A stretch of 5,382 nt of DNA. Source: Candidatus Sericytochromatia bacterium. Lineage in GTDB: Bacteria > Cyanobacteriota > Sericytochromatia > JACMPN01. Below are positions 1 through 4,575 of the stretch, piece by piece. The stretch spans positions 1 through 5,382 of the forward strand of contig JACMPN010000296.1 of NCBI GenBank assembly GCA_014377495.1. Reading direction: 5' to 3'. Position 1 is the first letter of the stretch. Every line of letters starts with the position of its first letter. The position numbers and the translations under genes were made by a program. The notes beneath the pieces were generated by a model. It ran no database searches, was not told the DNA's origin, and saw nothing but the letters and a program-made list of their open reading frames with translations.

Positions 1-80
1 CCGCGGGTTTTACCGTGGCCCCGCCCTTCTTTGGCCCCTGAATCCAAGGTCGGTTGCGCGAAAAACGGCGCTCCAGACGC

Positions 81-114
81 AAAAAAGACGCCCCATCGGC
101 GAACCGGGGGCATC
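81..114 (-). terminator. Intrinsic terminator of the zinc-ribbon gene (UUCG loop)
   Basis: Read on the minus strand, GATGCCCC (114-107) pairs with GGGGCGTC (94-87), with one G-T wobble. Inside it CGG-TTCG-CCG forms a UUCG-capped top helix with a two-base AT bulge. Six T residues (86-81) follow directly. This is a textbook Rho-independent terminator about 50 bases after the stop of the minus-strand zinc-ribbon gene. No T tract follows on the plus strand, so it works in one direction. Confidence 0.9.
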
Positions 115-166
115 TTGTGTCGCTGATGGACCCCACCGTGTCACCGACGGGTGTCATCCGAACGGT

Positions 167-481
167 TTAGTGCTGCCGGAAGCAGTCCCGGCACAAAACC
201 GGCCGGGTACCGGTCGGCTTGAAGGGCACTTCGGTTGAGACCCCGCACTGGGCGCAGGTCGTGGGGTACATGGTGCGCTCGGTGCGCTCGCCTCGGGGTG
301 CAGGGGTCCCGGAACCGCCAGCGGTGCCGCCGCCCATGCGCGACTTGGCTGCCGCCCGGCAGGCCTTGCAGCGCTTGGGCGTCGTAAAGCCACGCTCCTG
401 ATAGAACGCCTGCTCGGAAGCCGAGAAGGGGAAGGTCGTGCCGCAGTCGCCGCACGTAAGCGTTTGATCCGTCGAGAGCAT
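167..481 (-). CDS. Small protein with two zinc ribbons (zf-trcl type plus CxxC-x17-CxxC type)
   Basis: The protein has 104 residues and four CxxC pairs. C10/C13 and C38/C41 bracket a segment with FPFSASEQAFYQERGF and PKRC, which resembles the 'probable zinc-ribbon' zf-trcl family. C76/C79 and C97/C100 form a CxxC-x17-CxxC ribbon with EVPFKPTGTRPVLCRDC. A Gly-rich linker (about 50-61) joins them. Each ribbon should bind one zinc ion. The partner is unknown in such proteins; nucleic-acid or protein binding is only a guess. No signal peptide or membrane segment is visible, so it is probably cytoplasmic. The ATG at 481 is chosen because GAGGGAG lies five bases upstream; a GTG at 499 in the same frame would add six residues but overlaps that ribosome site. 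The gene appears monocistronic: promoter-like signals lie upstream and a strong terminator downstream. Family recognition is fairly sure, function is not. Confidence 0.88.
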   Translation of the reverse strand: MLSTDQTLTCGDCGTTFPFSASEQAFYQERGFTTPKRCKACRAAAKSRMGGGTAGGSGTPAPRGERTERTMYPTTCAQCGVSTEVPFKPTGTRPVLCRDCFRQH

Positions 482-486
482 GGTTT

Positions 487-493
487 CTCCCTC
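487..493 (-). promoter_or_regulatory. Ribosome binding site that fixes the zinc-ribbon start
   Basis: GAGGGAG on the minus strand ends five bases before the ATG at 481. It lies within the codons that would follow the alternative GTG at 499, which argues for the ATG. Confidence 0.75.
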
Positions 494-560
494 ATGCACA
501 GTTGAGACCGGTTGCAGGGAAATACTCGGGAGAACCTGCCGGGACGAACCGACACCTCGT

Positions 561-591
561 TACTGACCTCATATGACCCTGGAGGTCAGTA
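561..591. repeat. Perfect 10-bp inverted repeat, candidate operator
   Basis: TACTGACCTC (561-570) and GAGGTCAGTA (582-591) are exact reverse complements around an 11-base centre. The centre holds a further TGACC (574-578), so TGACC-type half-sites occur at 564, 574 and, inverted, at 584-588, each one helical turn apart. The right arm overlaps the probable -10 box of the zinc-ribbon gene, a usual place for a repressor site. The sequence is seen directly; the regulator and its identity are unknown. As RNA it could also form a hairpin, but no T tract follows, so it is not a terminator. Confidence 0.6.
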
Positions 592-593
592 TA
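588..593 (-). promoter_or_regulatory. Probable -10 box of the zinc-ribbon gene
   Basis: TATACT on the minus strand matches the sigma-70 -10 consensus at five of six bases. It would start transcription near 581, leaving a leader of about 100 bases. No good -35 hexamer is seen: TTGTGG at 618-613 is 19 bases away and part of another inverted repeat. The promoter would therefore be weak or dependent on an activator. Confidence 0.4.
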
Positions 594-611
594 ACGCCGG
601 TATTTGACGGC

Positions 612-630
612 GCCACAAGGCCGTTGTGGC
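612..630. repeat. 7-bp inverted repeat GCCACAA-N5-TTGTGGC
   Basis: The arms 612-618 and 624-630 are perfect reverse complements with a five-base centre. Its midpoint (621) is about 40 bases upstream of the predicted start of the zinc-ribbon transcript, where activators often bind. No T run follows on the minus strand, so it is a poor terminator for the metallopeptidase gene ending at 728. The role is inferred only from position. Confidence 0.45.
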
Positions 631-727
631 TGAAAACGCCGTTGGATTCATCGCTGGGCCAGTTTTGGTAAAAGGCTATCGCCAACCGCTGAGGCTGGGG
701 TATGCCGCCGGCTGCAGTCGGGGCGGA

Positions 728-1363
728 CTACCAGAGCGATAACTGTAGCGGGGCGCTCACCACCGGTGCCGGCGTAGGGGGGGAGACCGGGACGACGGGC
801 TGGGCGGCACCGATCCGGTCTTCCTGGCGGACACGCAGCTCCTGGTAGTCTTGGGCGAGCTTGCGTTGGACCTGCCATTCCGGGATAAAACGGGCGACAT
901 GGGCCCAAAACCGGGAAGAGTGGTTCGCTTCGAGAAAATGCGCCAGTTCATGGGTGATCAGATAGCGAAGTGCCGATTCAGGCATGCCGTCAATGGCAAA
1001 ACGGGAAAAAGTCAGCGTCCGGGTCCGGATGTTGGCCTGGGCGAGCCGGCTGTACTTGGCCCGGCCGATACGCACTTTGGCCACATCGACCTGATACGTT
1101 TCAGCATTGATCTGGTAGACCAGTTCTGTCAGGGACTCGACGGTGTGGGTGGGGCCGGGCTCGATCTCGTGCCAGTCCTGCCGATCCGTGCGGGCCAAAT
1201 GCCGCTGCGCCCAATCCGTGAGCTGCTCGATCGCCCGCAGCTGCAGGCGCTTCGGCCACTGCTTGGGCACCTTGATGACGAGGCGGTCCCCACGGATGTT
1301 CGCCCGGGCGGTTTTCATGGCCAAATAGTGGATCTGGGGTTCGATGGATGTCTGCATGGTCAT
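728..1363 (-). CDS. YgjP/DUF45-type zinc metallopeptidase
   Basis: This 211-residue protein carries the zinc-protease signature HELAH at 138-142, with Glu139 as probable general base and His148 as third ligand in ANHSSRFW. The HELxH...NHSxxFW pattern is typical of the YgjP-like (DUF45, M48-related) family. The N-terminal part (IHYLAMKTARANIRGDRLVIKVPKQWP) looks like the beta-rich start of that family. The usual WGSC-like stretch is not evident; YSRLAQANIRTRTLTFSRF (104-122) stands there. After residue 186 comes a Pro/Val-rich low-complexity tail ending in LQLSLW. No signal peptide is seen, so it should be cytoplasmic; natural substrates are unknown. The frame is open upstream to 1606, but residues before 1363 look random (many Arg, Pro and Gly). 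ATG 1363 or ATG 1357 are the likely starts, both with only a distant GGAG. Family call is firm, start less so. Confidence 0.87.
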   Translation of the reverse strand: MTMQTSIEPQIHYLAMKTARANIRGDRLVIKVPKQWPKRLQLRAIEQLTDWAQRHLARTDRQDWHEIEPGPTHTVESLTELVYQINAETYQVDVAKVRIGRAKYSRLAQANIRTRTLTFSRFAIDGMPESALRYLITHELAHFLEANHSSRFWAHVARFIPEWQVQRKLAQDYQELRVRQEDRIGAAQPVVPVSPPTPAPVVSAPLQLSLW

Positions 1364-1634
1364 TGCGGCAGGCGGGTCTCCACGATGCAACCGAAACGGG
1401 TCGATGATAGCCGAGGTTATGCCGATGGCCCAGCCACCATCTGTGACGCAGGCCCCATTCTGCGGGCGCAGCATCCCGACTTCACACCTTCCGGCACTAC
1501 TGCGGCGGGCGTTTGCCGGTGGTGGCGTGATACCGGCAGGGAACGGGATGGCTCTCCGGCCCGTCGTTGGCGGACATCGGCGCCGTCCATGTCCAGTATG
1601 CCCCATGGCGGCCTCACTTCGGAGGCCTGGTGCC

Positions 1635-1664
1635 TTGTCAAAGGGCCTGCCAACCCGCTACCAT
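1635..1664 (+). promoter_or_regulatory. Probable sigma-70 promoter of the TPR-transglycosylase operon
   Basis: TTGTCA (1635-1640, five of six -35 matches) and TACCAT (1659-1664, four of six -10 matches) are 18 bases apart. Transcription would start near 1671 and leave a leader of about 30 bases before the ATG at 1700. Confidence 0.5.
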
Positions 1665-1685
1665 CGTTAGCCGGATTAGACCCAC

Positions 1686-1692
1686 GGAGGAG
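1686..1692 (+). promoter_or_regulatory. Strong Shine-Dalgarno site that fixes the TPR start
   Basis: GGAGGAG lies seven bases before the ATG at 1700. It decides the start of a frame that is open back to 851, where the extra part is only antisense to the metallopeptidase. Confidence 0.85.
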
Positions 1693-1699
1693 ATCACTA

Positions 1700-2128
1700 A
1701 TGGATGGGACCGCCACCCAAGACTTTCTGCAGGAAGGCATGGCCAAGTATGAGGCCAAGGCGCCCTATCCCGAGGTGATTGGTCTCTTCGAGAAGGCGCT
1801 CGACGGCGACAAGCAGACCAAAGGCACTGCTTACACCTGCCTGAGCTGGCTCCACGCCCTGAACGGCGAATTCGACAAATCCGCCAAGACGGCCAAAGAG
1901 GCCATGCGGCTCGACCGGACGAATGCTCAGGCGCACTTCAACCTCGTCCTGGCCATGCTGGGTGCCGGCACCAAGGGCGTGCGTGAGGAATTGCAGCGGG
2001 TCATGACCATCACCACCCATGATGCCCTCCACGAAGCCCAAGGCAACCTTCAGGAGGCCATCGACCGGCATCCTGACTTTGCTGCCGCCAAGAAGCTTTC
2101 GGGCTGGCTGGCGCACGACGATCACTAG
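1700..2128 (+). CDS. Small TPR-repeat protein
   Basis: The product has 142 residues and is built almost wholly of helix pairs with the TPR pattern. Residues about 7-40 (GMAKYEAKAPYPEVIGLFEKAL), 43-76 (AYTCLSWLHALNGEFDKSAKTAKEAMRLD) and 77-86 (AHFNLVLAML) carry the spaced Ala/Gly/Leu/Tyr positions of the motif. A last partial repeat (about 109-132) ends in AIDRHPDFAAAKKL. No signal peptide or membrane helix is seen, so it should be a soluble cytoplasmic scaffold that binds other proteins. It is probably co-transcribed with the transglycosylase gene, which begins 22 bases after its stop with no terminator between. I cannot name an orthologue; the partner is unknown. The start is well fixed by the ribosome site. 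Confidence 0.88.
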   Translation: MDGTATQDFLQEGMAKYEAKAPYPEVIGLFEKALDGDKQTKGTAYTCLSWLHALNGEFDKSAKTAKEAMRLDRTNAQAHFNLVLAMLGAGTKGVREELQRVMTITTHDALHEAQGNLQEAIDRHPDFAAAKKLSGWLAHDDH

Positions 2129-2150
2129 GATCGGAAGAGGCGGACATCCG

Positions 2151-2834
2151 ATGTTCATCCGTGACGGCCTGCTGGCCGGTCTGGTCGTGTCGCTCGCCCT
2201 TTCGGCGTGCGACGCCCCGATGATCACCCTGCCGGATGTCGGCGGGCCCTCACAGCCCAAGCTGTCCGGTCTGCAGGGTGGCGTCCACCGGGTGCCGCCC
2301 AGGGATCTTGTCCCGATCGTCCGCCGGGAGGCCCTGCGGTACGGTCTGGAGCCTGAGGCAGTCCTCGGCCTGATCGCCCAGGAGTCGGCCTTCAACGCCA
2401 AAGCCGTCAGCACGGCCGGGGCCCTGGGCCTGATGCAGCAGATGCCGGAGACGGTGGCGGACCTGAACACAAGCGGTGCCGGCATGCGGGACCCGTTCAA
2501 TGCCGCCCAGAACATCGCCGGCGGCTGCCTCTACCTGCGCCAGCTCCATGATTCTCTCGCGGACGTCAACCCCCGCTACCGCTGGGCCTATACCCTGGCG
2601 GCATACAACGGTGGTATCGGTCGTCTCCGTCGGGCCATGAAGGTCAAGGGCGGACAGCAGGCTACCTATGCCACCGTGGCACCCTTGTTGCCACAGGAGA
2701 CTCAGGGCTACGTGCCGGCCGTCCTCCGGTATCAGTCGCAATACGCCACGATGTTCAAGGCGGCTGCTGCGCCTGCGCCGCGTCCGACGACCCAGGCTCG
2801 ACGCACAAAGGCACCGGCTCGGCCAAAAGCCTGA
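2151..2834 (+). CDS. Lipoprotein lytic murein transglycosylase (SLT/family 1 domain)
   Basis: The 227-residue protein should cut the MurNAc-GlcNAc bond of peptidoglycan, releasing 1,6-anhydro-muropeptides outside the cytoplasmic membrane. Residues 1-20 form a lipoprotein signal with hydrophobic core LLAGLVVSLAL and lipobox LSAC; Cys20 would be lipidated. The SLT domain (about 55-200) shows QESAFN with catalytic Glu78, GALGLMQQMPET (90-101), Asn117, the NIAGGCLYL helix, LAAYNGG (149-155) and the closing PQETQGYVPAVL (181-192). After about 206 the tail is Pro/Ala/Arg/Lys-rich and may touch the wall. ATG 2151 is chosen because it opens the signal peptide and has GAGG ten bases upstream; the frame is open back to 2019 inside the TPR gene. 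It is the second gene of a pair with the TPR gene. Its last 80 bases overlap the convergent sfsA gene. Which Slt/Mlt subclass it belongs to is not settled. Confidence 0.92.
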   Translation: MFIRDGLLAGLVVSLALSACDAPMITLPDVGGPSQPKLSGLQGGVHRVPPRDLVPIVRREALRYGLEPEAVLGLIAQESAFNAKAVSTAGALGLMQQMPETVADLNTSGAGMRDPFNAAQNIAGGCLYLRQLHDSLADVNPRYRWAYTLAAYNGGIGRLRRAMKVKGGQQATYATVAPLLPQETQGYVPAVLRYQSQYATMFKAAAAPAPRPTTQARRTKAPARPKA

Positions 2835-3528
2835 TCCCCGTCGGCGAGACAGTGCAGCGCTGAGCCATCAGCCTGACGCCGGTGGCCAGCGCATCCAGCC
2901 AGGCATCGGCGAAGGCCGGATCCATCGGCCGATGGGGGCCGCAGGCGACGGCATCGTCCCGTCCGATAACGAAGATCATCCCGGCCGCATGGCCGGCCCG
3001 GGCCAAGGTGCTGAGCTGCCTCAGGTGGGCCGTGGCCCGGACGCTGGGAGCCCCCGGGAAGCGGGCGACCCCGTCGATGATCAGATTGACCGCCTTGACC
3101 TCCAGCCAGGCCTGGACCTCGCCCTGTAGCGCTGCGTAGTCGAAACGGTGGCGTCCGCAGGGCACCTCCGCCCGCCACGGGCCATAGGGCTGCCACGCCG
3201 CCAGGGTGCCGGCCGCCAAAGCCTGCCCGACGAGGGTCATGGTCAGGCGGTTGTCGAGGATCACCCAGCCGGTCCCGTGCTGCACGATTTGCGCGTCCCA
3301 CCGGGTCTTGCCCTGCCGGTCGGCCGGCAACAGCCCGATGGCGGCCCCGGGGACGAGCAGTTCCTGCAATCGGCCAGTGTTGGGAAGGAAGGCCAGCACT
3401 TCCTCTGGCCCCGAGCAAGCCAATACAAAACGGTTCAAGCGTTGCTCAAATCGGACCATCCGCAAGGGGGTTTGCCAGAGGATTTCCGCCAAAAAGGCCG
3501 TTCGCTGAACGTCGTACGGTTGCTGCAT
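2755..3528 (-). CDS. sfsA: SfsA-family protein (sugar fermentation stimulation protein homologue)
   Basis: The 257 residues align by eye with SfsA, which is about 234 residues in E. coli. Matches include RLNRFVLAC (30-38), LPNTGRLQELLVPG (48-61), KTRW (74-77), RHRFDY (126-131), WLEVKAVNLI (141-150), ARFPGAPSVRATAHLRQL (155-172) and the MIFVIGRDD strand (184-192). Asp130, Glu143 and Lys145 fit the PD-(D/E)xK-like nuclease core proposed for the family. In E. coli SfsA was linked to maltose gene expression and DNA binding; its true role is unclear. This copy is divergent: HCPNTG is FLPNTG, the usual FPDA is FPGA, and SRxDF is HRFDY. About 16 residues (CVEPGSS...QQPP) extend past the normal end, and this extension overlaps the transglycosylase gene. 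ATG 3528 is the first start after an in-frame stop at 3549-3547; ATG 3459 is possible but would cut into the first conserved strand and has no ribosome site. Confidence 0.85.
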   Translation of the reverse strand: MQQPYDVQRTAFLAEILWQTPLRMVRFEQRLNRFVLACSGPEEVLAFLPNTGRLQELLVPGAAIGLLPADRQGKTRWDAQIVQHGTGWVILDNRLTMTLVGQALAAGTLAAWQPYGPWRAEVPCGRHRFDYAALQGEVQAWLEVKAVNLIIDGVARFPGAPSVRATAHLRQLSTLARAGHAAGMIFVIGRDDAVACGPHRPMDPAFADAWLDALATGVRLMAQRCTVSPTGIRLLAEPVPLCVEPGSSDAAQAQQPP

Positions 3529-3596
3529 TTGCCACTCGCGATCACGCTAGAAGGTCGTCAGGAGTAAAGTCTCTGCTGACTGAGCGGCCATATCGC

Positions 3597-3625
3597 TAGA
3601 CAACACCACCCTCATGGCTTATAGT
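3597..3625 (+). promoter_or_regulatory. Strong sigma-70 promoter of hup
   Basis: TAGACA (3597-3602) and TATAGT (3620-3625) each match consensus at five of six bases, with the ideal 17-base spacer. Start would be near 3631, giving a leader of about 37 bases with AGAGGAA (3654-3660) seven bases before the ATG. This fits an abundant nucleoid protein. Confidence 0.8.
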
Positions 3626-3667
3626 AATTCCTCGAAAGCACTCGGTGTGTGAAAGAGGAATCTTCGG

Positions 3668-3982
3668 ATGAACAAAGAGCAACTCGTTGAGGCCATCGCC
3701 AAGAAAACCAAGATGGCGAAGAAGGATGTCAACTTGTTCCTGAACGCCACGCTTGATGCCGTGACGGCCGCCCTCAAGAAGAGCGACAAGGTGACGTTGG
3801 TTGGTTTCGGTACGTTCCAGGTGCGTGAGCGGGCCGCTCGTGAGGGCCGCAACCCCCGCACGGGTTCCGTCCTGAAGATCAAGGCCAAGAAGGCTCCTGT
3901 CTTCACGCCCGGCAAGGGTCTGAAGGAAGTTGTCCAGCCCACCAAGCCTAAGGCGAAAGCCAAGGCTGCCGTCAAAGAGTAA
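3668..3982 (+). CDS. hup: HU-family nucleoid DNA-binding protein
   Basis: The 104 residues begin MNKEQLVEAIAKKTKMAKKD, the usual helix 1-2 of HU. The core GDKVTLVGFGTF motif appears as SDKVTLVGFGTF (39-50). The DNA-gripping arm includes RERAAREGRNPRTG (53-66), with Pro63 as the residue that intercalates into the minor groove. The body closes with KKAPVFTPGKGLKEVV (74-89). HU forms dimers that bend and compact DNA without strict sequence choice. Normal HU is about 90 residues; here a short basic tail (KPKAKAKAAVKE, 93-104) is added, recalling the longer Lys/Ala tails of some HU proteins. The gene is monocistronic with its own strong promoter and a bidirectional terminator about 280 bases past its stop. 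HU versus IHF: the sequence fits HU better. Confidence 0.97.
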   Translation: MNKEQLVEAIAKKTKMAKKDVNLFLNATLDAVTAALKKSDKVTLVGFGTFQVRERAAREGRNPRTGSVLKIKAKKAPVFTPGKGLKEVVQPTKPKAKAKAAVKE

Positions 3983-4002
3983 GCGCTCATCCGCGCACCA
4001 CC

Positions 4003-4024
4003 GGGGCCGGTCAAGACCGGCCTC
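4003..4024 (+). repeat. GC-rich hairpin just after hup
   Basis: Bases 4003-4012 pair with 4015-4024 (GGGGCCGGTC against GACCGGCCTC, one G-T). In practice the outer eight pairs form with a TCAAGA loop. It is 20 bases after the hup stop and is followed by GATGCCGTTTGG, a poor T tract. It may protect the mRNA 3' end or be a weak terminator. Confidence 0.6.
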
Positions 4025-4036
4025 GATGCCGTTTGG

Positions 4037-4163
4037 GGTGAGTGCGTCTGGGGTGGCCATGGCACCTCGCTTGCGGGCCGAACCCCTCCTAAGCGCCATT
4101 AGGCGCTGTCGTCGGGAACCGTCCCCCAATCAAGGCACCCTGACCATCCCAGACGCACTCACC
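4037..4163. repeat. 127-base imperfect palindrome, candidate structured RNA
   Basis: The outer arms 4037-4056 and 4144-4163 pair over 20 consecutive positions with a single G-T wobble. Inside, pairing continues in the same register (partner positions sum to 8200) with short mismatches. Examples are 4065-4067 with 4133-4135, 4071-4073 with 4127-4129, 4075-4077 with 4123-4125, and 4084-4086 with 4114-4116. The tip is a perfect six-pair hairpin, AGCGCC-ATTA-GGCGCT (4092-4107). Either strand would fold into one long rod. It lies in the hup 3' region before the terminator, has no promoter of its own that I can see, and no coding signal. It could be a processed small RNA, a 6S-like rod, or a decayed mobile palindrome; flanking target duplications are not evident. 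Confidence 0.7.
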
Positions 4164-4265
4164 GATCAGGCTGCTCTGGGTTCCTGTGCCTGCGGCCTGC
4201 GTTCCCGTGGCTCTGCGTCCGCCGCTTTGGCGTTCGGATCCGTGTGTTTTAAGCCCTTGTATCGC

Positions 4266-4299
4266 AAAAGCCCGGCTAACTTCGGTTAGCCGGGCTTTT
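4266..4299. terminator. Perfect bidirectional intrinsic terminator between hup and tRNA-Leu
   Basis: AAAAGCCCGGCTAAC (4266-4280), loop TTCG (4281-4284) and GTTAGCCGGGCTTTT (4285-4299) form a flawless 15-pair stem with a UUCG-type tetraloop. The A and T ends give a T run on both strands. It can end the hup transcript on plus and the tRNA-Leu transcript on minus, whose genes converge here. Confidence 0.93.
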
Positions 4300-4360
4300 C
4301 AGTTCCTTGTCAGCGCTGGTGCGCCGGGCCTTGAGGAAGGCCAGAAACCGGTGCAATCGA

Positions 4361-4446
4361 TGGTGGGGACGAAGGGACTTGAACCCTTACGTCTTTTGGA
4401 CACCAGCACCTCAAGCTGGCGCGTCTGCCAATTTCGCCACGTCCCC
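4361..4446 (-). tRNA. tRNA-Leu (anticodon GAG)
   Basis: On the minus strand the acceptor GGGGACG pairs with CGTCCCC, followed by discriminator A and an encoded CCA (4363-4361). The D arm is GCG...CGC, with TTGG and AGA in its loop. The anticodon arm CCAGC-TTGAGGT-GCTGG gives anticodon GAG at 4412-4410, which reads CUC and CUU. A 14-base variable arm (TGTCCAAAAGACGT) is typical of class II leucine tRNAs. The T arm is AAGGG-TTCAAGT-CCCTT. All stems are perfect, so the gene looks functional. It has its own promoter and terminator, independent of hemD upstream. Confidence 0.98.
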
Positions 4447-4464
4447 ATAAACAAGCACAACAGG

Positions 4465-4492
4465 ATTGTACCAGAGGCTTGGCGGCGGTCAA
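4465..4492 (-). promoter_or_regulatory. Promoter of tRNA-Leu with extended -10
   Basis: On the minus strand TTGACC (4492-4487) is followed after 16 bases by TACAAT (4470-4465), each five of six matches. A TG one base before the -10 makes it an extended -10. Start is expected near 4458, about a dozen bases before the mature tRNA 5' end at 4446. Confidence 0.82.
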
Positions 4493-4575
4493 TCCCCCAA
4501 ACCTCGCTTTCTGCCAAGTCCCCACGGGATTCACGCTTTCCGGGGCCCGTCACCGCCCCGTGTGCCGCGAATAAA

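Larger units (their letters stand above)
1364..1699. other. Divergent intergenic region (336 bases)
   Basis: It separates the minus-strand metallopeptidase from the plus-strand TPR gene. It holds the TPR promoter near its right end. For the metallopeptidase only a TATCAT box at 1409-1404 without a convincing -35 is visible. Both strands have open frames across it (minus to 1606, plus from 851), but their translations are low-complexity and lack start signals. I see no RNA gene or clear terminator. Confidence 0.55.

Noticed and set aside
648..727. Terminator for the metallopeptidase gene
   Set aside because: GGC-GATA-GCC followed by TTTT occurs on the minus strand near 700-680, but a three-pair stem is too weak to call.
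1364..1606. N-terminal extension of the metallopeptidase to 1606
   Set aside because: The added 81 residues are rich in Arg, Pro and Gly with no domain or signal features, and the family domain begins just after ATG 1363.
851..1699. Plus-strand frame continuous with the TPR gene, open for 283 codons upstream
   Set aside because: It is antisense to the metallopeptidase with its intact HELAH motif, its translation is low-complexity, and GGAGGAG before ATG 1700 gives a clear start.
2019..2150. Upstream extension of the transglycosylase into the TPR gene
   Set aside because: It would bury the lipoprotein signal peptide; ATG 2151 places the lipobox Cys at residue 20.
3596..4129. Minus-strand open frames across the hup gene
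   Set aside because: They are shadows of the highly conserved HU coding sequence and run into the palindrome region; no ribosome site or family resemblance.
4037..4163. The palindrome as an SRP RNA or an ordinary terminator
   Set aside because: The conserved SRP GGAAG/GCAGCC tip is missing, the tip is a simple ATTA hairpin, and no T tract follows the right arm.
4510..4575. Terminator after hemD
   Set aside because: A short CGGGGC/GCCCCG hairpin exists on the minus strand but is followed by GAAAGC rather than a T run.
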